A stretch of DNA of 64,000 bases, from positions 46,730 through 110,729 of the forward strand of contig NZ_JASZYS010000022.1 of assembly GCF_030316845.1 (NCBI RefSeq), in the 5' to 3' direction. The notes beneath the pieces were generated by a model. That model was given only the letters and a program-made list of their open reading frames with translations. It was not told the origin of the DNA and did not search any database. The position numbers were made by a program, and so were the translations under genes. Below, in pieces: positions 1 through 8,615 of the stretch (the stretch's first letter is position 1; each line of letters starts with the position of its first letter). This stretch comes from Variovorax davisae (lineage in GTDB: Bacteria > Pseudomonadota > Gammaproteobacteria > Burkholderiales > Burkholderiaceae_C).

Positions 1-138
1 GCCGAGCAGCACAAGGCCGAAGTGCTTGCATTGATTGAACTGCGCATGAGCGCAGTGTTCACGCCTGCTCTTGACGACACGGCCGGCCGCATAGACCGGC
101 CTCGCACCGCGCCATTGGAGCCACAGCCAAACCCCTGA
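1..138 (+). CDS. C-terminal 45 codons of an unidentified gene
   Basis: An open frame runs from base 1 to a TGA at 136-138 and ends in PLEPQPNP. The only visible part is a short helix-like stretch (HKAEVLALIELRM) and a proline-rich tail, which is too little to name a family. It lies 17 bp upstream of the acyl-CoA ligase in the same direction, so it may belong to the same operon, possibly as another acyl-CoA enzyme; that is inference from position only. Confidence 0.5.
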   Translation, partial: AEQHKAEVLALIELRMSAVFTPALDDTAGRIDRPRTAPLEPQPNP

Positions 139-155
139 GAAAAACGGAGACAAAA

Positions 156-1802
156 ATGCACCCCAACCTCATCACCGCTACGCCGTCGGCGTACACCTAC
201 CCCTTGCTCATCAAGCAATTGCTGGTCAACTCGCTGAGCCTTCACGGCGACCAAGAAATCAGCTATCGCGGCGAGATGCGCTACAGCTTTCGTGACTTCC
301 GCCGGCGCATCGGCCGGCTCGCGTCGGCCTTGAGCGCGCTGGGCGCGCGTCACGGCACGACCGTGGCCGTCATGGACTGGGATAGCCATCGCTACCTGGA
401 AAGCTACTTCGGCATTCCGATGATGGGCGCCACGCTGTTCACCGTGAACGTGCGGTTGTCGCCACAGCAGATCCTCTACACGCTGAACGATTCAGACGCG
501 GAGATCGTGCTGGTGCACGCGGAATTCGTTCCCGTCCTCGAGCAGATCAAGGATGGCCTCCGGGGCGTGCGGCAGATCGTGGTGATGGCCGACGGCCATG
601 ACGTGCCGTCCACGATACTGGACGTGGCGGGCGAATACGAGGCGCTGCTCGGGAAGGCCTCGCCCGAATTCGAGTTCCGCGACTTCGACGAACAGACGAA
701 GGCCGCGACCTTCTACACCACGGGAACGACCGGCGATCCGAAGGGCGTGAGCTACAGCCATCGTGACATCGTCCTGCATGCGCTGGTTGCGGCCACGAGC
801 CTCGGCGCGCAGAAGGAAGGGCAGCGCCTGCACCGCGAGGACGTATACATGCCCATCACGCCGATGTTCCATGTGTTGGCCTGGGGGTTACCGTACGTCG
901 CCGTCATGCTGGGTCTCAGGACCGTCCTGCCGGGCCGCTACGTGCCTGACACCCTACTGAGGCTACGCGAGTCGGAGCGGGTGACCTTTTCCCACTGCGT
1001 CCCGACCATCCTGCAAATGATGCTGCAGGCATCTCACGAAAGCATGCAGAATCTTTCTGGCTGGAAGATGATCATCGGCGGCTCGGCGCTCTCGCCAGTA
1101 CTGTGCGAGGCGGCTCTCGCCCGAGGCATCGATGTCTTTGCCGGCTACGGCATGTCGGAGACCGGACCCATTGTGTCGCTGGCACAGCTTCCGCCCGGCT
1201 TCACTGCGGCCGACCCGCGAGATGAGGTGCGCATGCGGTGTTCTCCCGGTCGCCCCGTGCCGCTGGTGGACTTTCGTGTTGTCGACGAAGAGATGCACGA
1301 CATGCCGCGCGACGGCAAGGGCCAGGGGGAGATCGTCCTGCGTGCTCCATTTCTCACGCAAGGCTACTTCAAGAAGCCCGAGGCCTCCGAGGAACTGTGG
1401 GCCGGTGGCTATCTGCACACGCAGGACATCGCCGTCATGGCACCAGACGGGTTCGTCCAGATCGTCGATCGCATCAAGGACGTGATCAAGACCGGTGGCG
1501 AGTGGGTGTCATCGATAGAGGTGGAAGGACTGATCGCCGAAGTCCCTGGCGTACAGGAGTGCGCCGTGATCGGCGTCCGCGACGAAAAATGGGGCGAGCG
1601 CCCGATGGCGTTCGTCGTCCGCAAGCCCGGGATGCCAATCGAGTCGTTCGCGATTCGCGAACGCCTTCTGAGGCACGTCGATGCGAAGCGAATCAGCAAA
1701 TTTGCGGTCCCGGCGTCCGACCGCATCGCCTTTGTTTCGGAGATCCCGAAGACGAGTGTCGGCAAGATCAACAAGAAGGCACTGCGCGAGCTGTCGGCTT
1801 GA
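156..1802 (+). CDS. Fatty-acid acyl-CoA ligase (AMP-binding, ANL superfamily)
   Basis: This cytoplasmic enzyme should activate a carboxylic acid with ATP and CoA through an acyl-adenylate. The 548 residues match the usual size of medium/long-chain acyl-CoA synthetases. Motifs in order are the AMP/phosphate loop YTTGTTGDPKG (about residue 189), the A5-type YGMSETGP (about 330), the hinge region DRIKDVIKTGGEWVSS (about 437) and the C-terminal lysine motif PKTSVGKINKK (about 532). The ATG at 156 follows an ACGGAGA ribosome-binding site. The hydrolase at 1811 starts 8 bp after its stop, so the two are probably cotranscribed; ligase plus PHA-depolymerase-like hydrolase suggests recycling of hydroxy-acids to CoA thioesters. 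The exact acid is unknown. Confidence 0.9.
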   Translation: MHPNLITATPSAYTYPLLIKQLLVNSLSLHGDQEISYRGEMRYSFRDFRRRIGRLASALSALGARHGTTVAVMDWDSHRYLESYFGIPMMGATLFTVNVRLSPQQILYTLNDSDAEIVLVHAEFVPVLEQIKDGLRGVRQIVVMADGHDVPSTILDVAGEYEALLGKASPEFEFRDFDEQTKAATFYTTGTTGDPKGVSYSHRDIVLHALVAATSLGAQKEGQRLHREDVYMPITPMFHVLAWGLPYVAVMLGLRTVLPGRYVPDTLLRLRESERVTFSHCVPTILQMMLQASHESMQNLSGWKMIIGGSALSPVLCEAALARGIDVFAGYGMSETGPIVSLAQLPPGFTAADPRDEVRMRCSPGRPVPLVDFRVVDEEMHDMPRDGKGQGEIVLRAPFLTQGYFKKPEASEELWAGGYLHTQDIAVMAPDGFVQIVDRIKDVIKTGGEWVSSIEVEGLIAEVPGVQECAVIGVRDEKWGERPMAFVVRKPGMPIESFAIRERLLRHVDAKRISKFAVPASDRIAFVSEIPKTSVGKINKKALRELSA

Positions 1803-1810
1803 GTTCATCA

Positions 1811-2626
1811 ATGAAAACGTTTGCAATCGAGATGATGAATCTCGGTACCGCCGCCGATCCTTTGCCCGTGCGCGTCGCTCGGCAGGCGGGCAACGGCAAG
1901 GGCGTGCCTCTGCTGATGTTCAACGGTATCGGCGGCAACATCGAGCTGCTCGCGCCGCTGGCCGAAAGGATGCCGGAGCGAGAGATCGTCATCTTCGACA
2001 TTCCCGGTGTCGGTCAATCGCAATTGCCGAAGGGGCCATATCGGCTCTGTGGCATTGCGCGGATGGCCACGCAGATTCTGGATCGCTTTCGGATCGGGCA
2101 GGCGGATGTGCTGGGCGTCTCCTGGGGCGGCGCCGCCGCACAGGAGTTCGCATACCGCTTCAGCGACCGCTGCCGTCGGCTCGTTCTCTGCGCAACCGCC
2201 GCTGGCCTAGCCATGATTCCGGCCAGCCCCACCGTGTTGTGGAAGATGGCAACTCCAAGGCGCTATACCGACGCAAAGTACTCGCGTAGCATCAGCGGCG
2301 ACATCTATGGCGGCGACTTCCGGACCCATCCGTCGTTGGCCACTGAGCTGATTCGGCACATCAAATGGCAGTCGAAGCTCGGCTACTATCTGCAGCTCGT
2401 TGCGATCGCGGGCTGGACCAGCATCCATTGGCTACCTGGCCTCCGCCAGCCCACGCTGCTTATGGCAGGAGCCGACGATCCCTTGGTACCGTTGGCCAAC
2501 GCAAAGCTGATGCGCATGTTGATCCGGAATTCGGATCTCAAGGTCTTCGATTGCGGCCACTTGTTCCTGTTGACCCGCCCCGACGATTCCGTCGCGGCCA
2601 TCCGCGCGTTTCTCGACAAGTCTTGA
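1811..2626 (+). CDS. phaZ: Alpha/beta hydrolase, intracellular PHA depolymerase-like (PhaZ)
   Basis: The 271-aa protein is an alpha/beta hydrolase with nucleophile elbow GVSWGG (Ser about residue 101), probable acid in GADDPLVPL and catalytic His in DCGHLFLLT. The N-terminal NGIGGNIELL (oxyanion region) and DIPGVGQS are typical of intracellular medium-chain-length PHA depolymerases of the PhaZ type. It is strongly similar by eye along its whole length to 27811-28647, which sits beside a PHA synthase. The start chosen is the ATG at 1811; the frame is open upstream to 1238, but that part overlaps the ligase. Substrate (PHA oligomers or hydroxyacyl esters) is inferred from family and paralogue context. 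Confidence 0.8.
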   Translation: MKTFAIEMMNLGTAADPLPVRVARQAGNGKGVPLLMFNGIGGNIELLAPLAERMPEREIVIFDIPGVGQSQLPKGPYRLCGIARMATQILDRFRIGQADVLGVSWGGAAAQEFAYRFSDRCRRLVLCATAAGLAMIPASPTVLWKMATPRRYTDAKYSRSISGDIYGGDFRTHPSLATELIRHIKWQSKLGYYLQLVAIAGWTSIHWLPGLRQPTLLMAGADDPLVPLANAKLMRMLIRNSDLKVFDCGHLFLLTRPDDSVAAIRAFLDKS

Positions 2627-3330
2627 GAGCAACTTCCTTCTCGGAAAGAGCCAGCGGCGAGTACGTCTTGCGAAGTTGGCCGGCGGCGCTGGCGTCTCGA
2701 AACGGAAGGGCGACAGCAAAAGGCAAAAAAACTTCGGACGGACACAACCTCGCGTGAGACATGTTCTCCAACTTTCAAGGAGGGCTAGCGCGTCAGTTCA
2801 TGCCGGCAACGACGTCCCCCGCACCCCTTCATCTTCGGGAAGTTCTGGCGACAGAAGATCAACCTTGAGCTTCGGTGAGCCCCGGCTCGCTTGGGCGCGC
2901 CCTGGGATGCTGGCCGAACGGCCGGACGACGGCTTCGCATCGCACTTCGGACATGAAGACCTCCAACTCGAAAGTCTCTTCTGGGCCCGGACTACCACTT
3001 CGGCGACGTGAACAGCGGTCGTTCGATCGGCTTCGAAATTCGCTTGGTGCACCCGTGAGGGGGAGGAGCAGCATGGGCGATGTCCGAAACACCTTGGGAC
3101 CGGTCGTTGGTCCCGGGATCTTCGTGGCACCTGGGTGACCGGAATCGGCGTCACAGCGTGAGTTCGCCCTGCGGAAGGGAGGACAGCAATCGTTGCGCAC
3201 CTGCCGTACGACTGGCGCCGACGACAGGCAGGGTAGGGCCCTTTGCCGCCTTTCGAGTTCGCGCCTCGAACGTCCGCAGTGCTCCAGACAGCAGACCTTC
3301 GCGATAGAGGTCAGCCGACAACGACAGACT
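2627..3330. other. Intergenic region with degenerate interspersed repeat
   Basis: No gene with a convincing start, codon pattern or family motif is seen on either strand in these 704 bp. The part from about 2988 to 3197 aligns with 38266-38473 (separate entries). It lies between the end of the plus-strand ligase/hydrolase pair and the end of the minus-strand DUF1254 gene, so it must contain transcription stops for both, but no clear stem-plus-T-tract terminator was found. Confidence 0.6.
2988..3197 (+). repeat. Degenerate about 210-bp interspersed repeat, copy 1
   Basis: This segment aligns by eye with 38266-38473 in the same orientation and with nearly the same length. Shared blocks include CGGACT...TTCGGCGAC near the left end, AGCGG(T/C)CGTTCG next to it, GGAACCGGTC/GGACCGGTC in the middle, and GACCGG.ATCGGC.TCA.AGCGTGAGTTCGCCC followed by GGACAGC at the right end. 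Neither copy has a conserved reading frame, so it looks like a decayed intergenic repeat, not a gene. Confidence 0.55.
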
Positions 3331-4806
3331 TCACTTGGAAGCCACGATCCCTGGTGGCTTCCACGTCCCCTCGCCGGCCGGCAAGATTGAAGGAGGGGTA
3401 TCTTTCGGCCAGTACAGGCGCATTGCGAGGTAGATCGGGCCGTCCGGTGCAGGCAGCCAGTTCGATTCGAGCGCCTTGCCGGGCGAGTCCTTCTGGATGT
3501 ATATCGTGAGCGAACCATCGCGGTTCTTTTTCATGCTCGGGACCATGGGCGAGTTGATGAGGTAGCGGTTGATCGGGTTCTTGATCAGCAGCTGGCTCTT
3601 GCCGTCGTACATCGTTACCGACCAGAAAGCGTTCACCGGGGGTGTCTGACCGGCTGGGAACGTAAGCGTGTAGTTGTGCTTGCTGCCATCAAGCGGTTGG
3701 CCCTTCTCATCCACGCGGGTCAACGGATACGCGGCCTCGACCGCATCGTTGCCGTAGATACCGCCCTTGGCAGCGCCGGCGCGCATCAGCCAGTCCTGCT
3801 TGTAGAAGTTGCGGTCGCCGAAGAAGGAGCCGATGTTCCAACCGTTGACGTTCTTCAAGCCGCTGGCCAGCCACTTGTCAACCTTCTCGTCGCCGGCCTT
3901 CGCGCCCAGCCCAACAGCGGCCTTATGTTCGAGCGACAGGTCCTTGAACTCGAAGGTCTTGCCCGGGCCGATGCCAATGCGAGCGATCCGTGCGCGCACG
4001 TCCCGGTCTTCAGCGGAAGGTGGAACATACTGAAGCGCGGCGTCCAGGTATTCGTAGAAGTTCTGCTTGATCCCTGCGGTGGTGGCCGGGAGAAACTTGA
4101 CGGCCGATGCCGCCGGCGGCGCGGCGCGCCCCAGGAACGCCGACAGCGGCTGGGCTTTGTAGCCCGACTGCACCTTCACCACGTTCGGCATGTCCTTGGC
4201 GTTGAAAAGCTGCGTGCGGTAGGCCGCGAGCGCGAAGGGCGTGGTCGATGTGAACACCTTGCGAATGCCGGGCGGCGTTTCGCCTTTCCAGTCCGGCCCG
4301 ACGACCATGTAGTTGCCCGGCCCGCTGCCCGTCGCGCGGCTGCCGATGTAGCCGAAGTTGTAGGTGTTGCCGTCGTTGAGCATCACTGCGTAGTAGCGTT
4401 TCTTGTCCACCGCGGGTACCGAGAGCACCATCGGTTCGGCCCTCAGGTCCAGCCAAAGCAATGAGTACGGCGTGTCGCTGTTGGGCGTGATGACCGCCGT
4501 GTCTTGGTAGGTGTAGACGCGGGGTTCGTTCTTGATCTGGTTGAAAGGTGCCTTGAATTGCGGGCCGCCCTTGTCCACGGCGTACTCGTTCATCACCGCG
4601 TAGTTCATCACGATAGGCAGGCCGTAGATGAAGGCCTCTTCGGCGATGGCCTTCGTCTCGGCAAGACTCGGCGCTGCGACGCCGCTGGCGACGTCCGCCT
4701 TGGCGGCCTGGGACACAGGGTCGCTCTTGGTGGCGCACCCTGTCGTGAGCGCCATGGCGGCGGCGACGGTGGCACAACTCGTGAGTCGCGTCAGCTGAGA
4801 TTTCAT
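3331..4806 (-). CDS. DUF1254/DUF1214 lipoprotein
   Basis: The 491-aa protein begins with a lipoprotein signal (ALTTGC lipobox, Cys about residue 24), so it should be anchored in the envelope and face the periplasm. The N-terminal half (about 60-200, with YGLPIVMNYAVMNEY and TPNSDTPYS) fits DUF1254 and the C-terminal part (about 370-480, LTFPAGQTPPVNAFWSVTMYD, then RY.INS) fits DUF1214. These domains occur together in proteins of about this length. Function is not established. A ribosome-binding site (AGGACAGGAA) precedes the ATG at 4806. It lies 50 bp downstream of the barrel gene 4857-5684 in the same direction, a pairing often seen for DUF1254 proteins, and probably shares its transcript. 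Confidence 0.85.
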   Translation of the reverse strand: MKSQLTRLTSCATVAAAMALTTGCATKSDPVSQAAKADVASGVAAPSLAETKAIAEEAFIYGLPIVMNYAVMNEYAVDKGGPQFKAPFNQIKNEPRVYTYQDTAVITPNSDTPYSLLWLDLRAEPMVLSVPAVDKKRYYAVMLNDGNTYNFGYIGSRATGSGPGNYMVVGPDWKGETPPGIRKVFTSTTPFALAAYRTQLFNAKDMPNVVKVQSGYKAQPLSAFLGRAAPPAASAVKFLPATTAGIKQNFYEYLDAALQYVPPSAEDRDVRARIARIGIGPGKTFEFKDLSLEHKAAVGLGAKAGDEKVDKWLASGLKNVNGWNIGSFFGDRNFYKQDWLMRAGAAKGGIYGNDAVEAAYPLTRVDEKGQPLDGSKHNYTLTFPAGQTPPVNAFWSVTMYDGKSQLLIKNPINRYLINSPMVPSMKKNRDGSLTIYIQKDSPGKALESNWLPAPDGPIYLAMRLYWPKDTPPSILPAGEGTWKPPGIVASK

Positions 4807-4856
4807 GATGCTTCCTGTCCTTTGTGGGGTATCGAGAATCGACGAGGCTGAACCAC

Positions 4857-5684
4857 TTACTTGGGGAACATAAGCTGCGCCTGCAACCGCAATGCCCAGC
4901 GAGGCGCGTTGTCAGGCCGCTCGACGTTGTAGTAAGCCGAGGCCTGCAGATTCACGGGCAGCTTGCCGAAGCGCACGATCTTCCCGACCCCACCACCCAT
5001 CGGCACGATCCACTTCTGTCCGCCGGCCGCTTCCCAGTTCGCCGTGATTAGCGGCGATGACGTCAGGTAAAAGCCGCCCGGAAAGTTGTAGTTCAGGAAG
5101 GGCTGCAGGGTCAGTTGGTTGATCTTCGGATCAGTCGAAGAGCCGCTCACCGACCAGATGTTGTTGATCAGCGCACCAAAGACCCATGGGCTGCCCTTCT
5201 CGAGATGCAGCACGACGGCGGTTGGGCCGAGTCCCCAGCGGTCGTTGCCCAACCGGTCGTTGGTGTGCGTAGGCAACTGCGCAACGGCACCGACGCCCCA
5301 TATCCAGCTGCCCGAGTTCTTCGGTGACAGGAATCCGTTGAGCTGGATGTCGCCAAGCCCAAAGGTCGATCCTTCGAAGGGCGTGGAGGCTGGCTGCCAG
5401 ATCAGCGGCATGATGGTGCGCGAGATCAAGTTCCAATCCTCGTTGAGGCTGAAAGGGACCACGGGCTGGATATTGAGCACGTTCTGTGTGCGTTCTTCGG
5501 GGCCGGAGTCGAAGTTGGTGTTGAGCTGGAAGGGCACGCTGATCAGGCTGGCCAACGGATTCTGTGCAGCCTTGGCGAGCTCCTCATTGCTTTGCTGCGC
5601 TATGGATGGCATTGAGGGCAGCAACGCGAGGCTAGCCGCAACCATGAGGGACGCAACGAGACGCCTAGGCTGAATCAATTTCAT
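4857..5684 (-). CDS. Outer-membrane beta-barrel protein (phenol-degradation MetA-type transporter family)
   Basis: The 275-aa product has a Sec signal peptide (about residues 1-29, cleavage near SIAQQ) followed by alternating amphipathic strands with many aromatic residues and ends MFPK. Segments such as FNYNFPGGFYLTSSP and the glycine-rich LGDIQLNGFLSP resemble the PF13557-type barrel, sometimes mis-named neuromedin U. It should sit in the outer membrane and may admit a small hydrophobic or acidic compound. A GGGGG ribosome-binding site lies just before the ATG at 5684. It is the first gene of a two-gene unit with the DUF1254 lipoprotein. The substrate cannot be read from the sequence. Confidence 0.75.
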   Translation of the reverse strand: MKLIQPRRLVASLMVAASLALLPSMPSIAQQSNEELAKAAQNPLASLISVPFQLNTNFDSGPEERTQNVLNIQPVVPFSLNEDWNLISRTIMPLIWQPASTPFEGSTFGLGDIQLNGFLSPKNSGSWIWGVGAVAQLPTHTNDRLGNDRWGLGPTAVVLHLEKGSPWVFGALINNIWSVSGSSTDPKINQLTLQPFLNYNFPGGFYLTSSPLITANWEAAGGQKWIVPMGGGVGKIVRFGKLPVNLQASAYYNVERPDNAPRWALRLQAQLMFPK

Positions 5685-6236
5685 CCCCCTCTGTGATTGA
5701 GGCCGAGGATACGGCCAAAGAGGTCACCGTGCACCTGCCCCAAAGGCCAATAGACATTGCACTCAAGGGTGGATACGGAGGCGCGCCCTTCTGGCAGACA
5801 CCCTCGACGGCATCTCGCGGGCATCCATGTCGGTCATCAAGCGTCCGCTTTCGGTTTTAGCGGGCGCCGCAGGGATGCAAGGGGAACGGCCGCAAGTGGC
5901 CGGTAGGCCCAGTTCGACGGCCAGGCTCGAAAGCGTGCTTCAGACTGGTTGCTGCCGGTCGAGATTTCGAGCCGAATGGCTGCGACTTCTGAAAGCTGAC
6001 CTTGACATCCTCGCCGGTGCACGACCGGTGTACGTCGGAACCTGACCTTCGATCGGAGGTGGCATGCAAAGCGACCAACGAGATCGAGATGAACGCCCGC
6101 TTCGACATTCCAGCGAACAGACGTTCAGGGTTCGATACGGAGGTTCGGTGCGCCAATCTCGTCGCGTGGAAGCGGTCGCTCGATCTTCAACCGATCCGAG
6201 AGACGAGGACTGAAGGCCGAGGCACTTTCGTCCTCA
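5685..6236. other. Intergenic region, no gene seen
   Basis: These 552 bp separate two minus-strand genes. No frame has a credible ribosome-binding site or family motif. The stretch 6090-6170 contains blocks resembling the left part of the interspersed repeat (GCTTCGACATTCCAGCGAAC, then CGTTCAGGGTTCGA), so it may be a third, more decayed copy. The promoter of 4857-5684 should lie at the left edge. Confidence 0.45.
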
Positions 6237-7226
6237 CTATTCAGCGACGACCTTCGCCTCCGCGGCAACCTTCTTCCAAATCGGGAGTTCCTTGCGAAGC
6301 GTGGACTGGAACTCCTCCGGGCTGCCCCCGTCAATCGTCAGTCCTCCGTCTTCTGACAGCCGCTTCGCTACATCCTTGGACTTCAACGTTGCGGCGATTT
6401 CCTTGTTGATCCGCTCGACCACCGGCCGCGGCATGCTTGCCGGTCCCATCACACCGAACAGGACTCGGGCGTCGAACTGGGGCAATCCCATCTCTCGGAA
6501 GGTGGGCACGTCAGGTGCGAGTGGCGAGCGTGCATCACCCGTGATGGCCAACGGTTGAATCTTCGGCGATTTGAGCTGGGGCAGTGCGTTGATGAGGGTG
6601 TCCATCATCACATCGACATCACCCGCAAGAAGCGCGGTGATGGCCTGGCTGTTGCCTCGGTAGGGAATATGCGTCAGTTTCACCCCAGCGGTCATGCCGA
6701 AAAGCTCGGTGGCCATGTGGGCGGCTCCGCCCTGGCCGGACGAACCGAAATTCAGCGCACCGGGTTTGGTCTTTGCGAACGCAATGAAGTCACTCAATTC
6801 TTTCGCCGGGACCGATTGGTTGACGAGCATGATGATGGGGGCGCGGCCGACAAGCGAGATGGGTGTCAGATCCGCGGTGACATCGAATGGGAGCTTCGGA
6901 TAGACGGCGGGATTGACGGCGATCGCACTCGATACGAACAGCAACGTGTAGCCATCGGGTCTGGATTTCGCAACGGCATCCGCTGCAAGACTCCCTCCGG
7001 CCCCGGACTTGTTGTCGACGACGACCGGTTGGCTCAACCGTTCCGACAGGCCCTGCGCCACGATTCGAGCAAGCACATCGGTGGCACTCCCAGGCGCAAA
7101 GCCGACCACCATCTTGAGAGGCTGTGCCGGGTAGGCGCCCTGCGCCGCAGTGTTGGCGCCAGTCAGCGCGAGGGGCAATGCCGCCAAGAGCCCTGTGTAG
7201 AGCTTCACCTTGCCAAATGTACGCAT
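6237..7226 (-). CDS. Bug-family tripartite tricarboxylate transporter substrate-binding protein
   Basis: The 329-aa periplasmic receptor has a signal peptide (about 1-29, ALTGANTAAQG) and then the Bug core: YPAQPLKMVVGFAPGSATDV at about residue 32, VVDNKSGAGGSLAADAVAKS near 75, and LTHIPYRGNSQAITALLAGDVD near 185. These bind carboxylate ligands in the family. A GGAAA ribosome-binding site precedes the ATG at 7226. No TctA/TctB membrane subunits are encoded nearby, as is usual for the expanded Bug receptors of Burkholderiales. The carboxyltransferase scar lies just upstream. The ligand is unknown. Confidence 0.9.
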   Translation of the reverse strand: MRTFGKVKLYTGLLAALPLALTGANTAAQGAYPAQPLKMVVGFAPGSATDVLARIVAQGLSERLSQPVVVDNKSGAGGSLAADAVAKSRPDGYTLLFVSSAIAVNPAVYPKLPFDVTADLTPISLVGRAPIIMLVNQSVPAKELSDFIAFAKTKPGALNFGSSGQGGAAHMATELFGMTAGVKLTHIPYRGNSQAITALLAGDVDVMMDTLINALPQLKSPKIQPLAITGDARSPLAPDVPTFREMGLPQFDARVLFGVMGPASMPRPVVERINKEIAATLKSKDVAKRLSEDGGLTIDGGSPEEFQSTLRKELPIWKKVAAEAKVVAE

Positions 7227-7280
7227 GAAACTTTCCTTTGGTTCACAGAGCGCGTGGACTCCAAGAGCCCGCTCCGCCGT

Positions 7281-7452
7281 CTACATGTGAGAAATAGGCC
7301 CCCGAAGGATGGCCAGTCGACGAACCTGCTTCTCGCTCAGCGTGAATCCGTTGCCGGCCAGCACCTGCACCTTGCGCTCGCGCTGCGTCAGGCAATCTCC
7401 GAGGTCGACCACTGGGTTCCGCGGCGACGAGTTTCTTGAGCTGTTCGAACAC
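7281..7452 (-). pseudogene. Internally deleted remnant of a pyruvate-carboxylase-type carboxyltransferase gene
   Basis: Read on the minus strand from 7452, the first codons give VFEQLKKLVAAE, matching the start LEHFKKLVAAE of the intact gene 28850-30352. A few bases later, in another frame, VVDLGDCLTQRERKVQVLAG followed by NGFTLSEKQ matches the extreme C terminus of that gene (VVDLVDSLAQRERKARVRLS, then GNGFSLSAN). The roughly 450 codons between are gone. This is a scar of a gene with the same family and order next to a Bug receptor, not a functional gene. Confidence 0.75.
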
Positions 7453-7466
7453 CGCTGCACCCTTGC

Positions 7467-8465
7467 TCACTCGGGTTTGAAGTCGATCGACTTCAGCACG
7501 GCGCCAACGCGGTCGTAGTCGACGCGCAGTGACTTCGCCAACTCCTCCGGCGTCCGCTGCTGGCCCGCTTCGAGGCCCAATTCCTTCAGGCGTTCGCGCG
7601 TCGCGGGTTGCGCCATCACCTTCAGGGCCGCTTCGCGCAACCGGGTCTGTGCCGCTGCCGGCACGTCGGGCGTCACCCACAGGCCCTGCCAGCCCGTCGC
7701 CTCGAGTTGCGGGTATCCGAGTTCGGTGAAGGTCGGCACGTTGGGCAAAAGTGGAGAACGCTGCGGCAGGCTGACCGCGTAGGGGACGATCTTGCCGGCC
7801 TTGATCATCGGAATCGCGGTCGGGATCCCGTCGAACATCAGTGGCACGTGCCCACCCATCACGTCGGTGAGCGCGGGGGTTGAGCCCTTGTAGCCGACGT
7901 GTGACATATCGATGCCGGCAGCCTTGTTCAATTGCAGCCCCATCACATGCGACAGCGTGCCGGCGCTGTAGGAGGCATAACTCACCTTGCCCGGAGAGGT
8001 CTTGACATAGCTGATCACCTCGCCCAGGCTCTTCGCAGGTACCGACGGGTGACCCACCATCACGATGCCGGCGCGGCCCAGTTCGGCGATGGGCTTGATC
8101 TCCTTGGCCATGTCGAAGCGCAGCTTGACGATATGAGGAATCTCGCTGACCAGCGCATTGAGGGCGACGAGCACCGTATGGCCGTCGTGCGGCGCCTGCA
8201 TCAGATCGTTGACTGCCACCGCGCCACCGGCGCCGGGCTTCGGATCGACGACCACTGTCTGATTCAGCTCCTTTTGCAGGCCGTCGGCCAGCAGGCGCGC
8301 CACGATGTCGGTGGTCGCGCCGGCCGGCCCGGCCGCGACGATGCGAATCGGCTTGTCGGAGGGGGTCTGTGCCAACGCTGCAGGCGCGGCCATCATGGCG
8401 AAAGCGGCAACCAGGGCGGCTCCCAGGGCGCGGCGGGGAAGGGGGGACGTCAGGCGTGGCTTCAT
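7467..8465 (-). CDS. Bug-family tripartite tricarboxylate transporter substrate-binding protein
   Basis: The 332-aa receptor has a signal peptide ending near APAALAQ and the Bug signatures KPIRIVAAGPAGATTDIVAR, VVVDPKPGAGGAVAV and MSHVGYKGSTPALTDVMGGH. It is closely similar over its full length to 22772-23758; both end VLKSIDFKPE. The start chosen is the ATG at 8465 after TTGGAGA. Its upstream region carries the LysR-type box 8553-8568 and the TTTCATTGGTGTTTT element shared with the dioxygenase gene at 9691, so both are probably under the LysR regulator 8616-9584. The pseudogene downstream suggests that it once headed a carboxylase operon. Confidence 0.9.
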   Translation of the reverse strand: MKPRLTSPLPRRALGAALVAAFAMMAAPAALAQTPSDKPIRIVAAGPAGATTDIVARLLADGLQKELNQTVVVDPKPGAGGAVAVNDLMQAPHDGHTVLVALNALVSEIPHIVKLRFDMAKEIKPIAELGRAGIVMVGHPSVPAKSLGEVISYVKTSPGKVSYASYSAGTLSHVMGLQLNKAAGIDMSHVGYKGSTPALTDVMGGHVPLMFDGIPTAIPMIKAGKIVPYAVSLPQRSPLLPNVPTFTELGYPQLEATGWQGLWVTPDVPAAAQTRLREAALKVMAQPATRERLKELGLEAGQQRTPEELAKSLRVDYDRVGAVLKSIDFKPE

Positions 8466-8522
8466 GGGGGTCTCCAATGGATGTTCTGAATGCGTTGACT
8501 GAAGTGTGAACAACGCTGCCCC

Positions 8523-8568
8523 AAAACACCAATGAAAACCCAAGCCATGCCCATAACTATTTGGTCAT
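8523..8568 (-). promoter_or_regulatory. LysR-type box and conserved promoter element upstream of Bug gene
   Basis: ATAAC-N6-GTCAT at 8553-8568 is a dyad of the T-N11-A type. Read in the direction of the Bug gene it is followed by TTTCATTGGTGTTTT (8537 to 8523), 57 bp before the ATG at 8465. The same two elements in the same order, orientation and spacing precede the dioxygenase gene (9583-9628). Binding by the adjacent LysR protein is inferred. Confidence 0.6.
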
Positions 8569-8615
8569 GGAGGCGAACTAACAGGCGCCCGATGCGGCAC
8601 CAGGAGCCTATCTAT

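Noticed and set aside
1238..1810. In-frame upstream extension of the hydrolase gene at 1811
   Set aside because: It lies inside the acyl-CoA ligase gene in another frame and has Arg-rich, non-coding character; the paralogue at 27811 begins at the equivalent of 1811.
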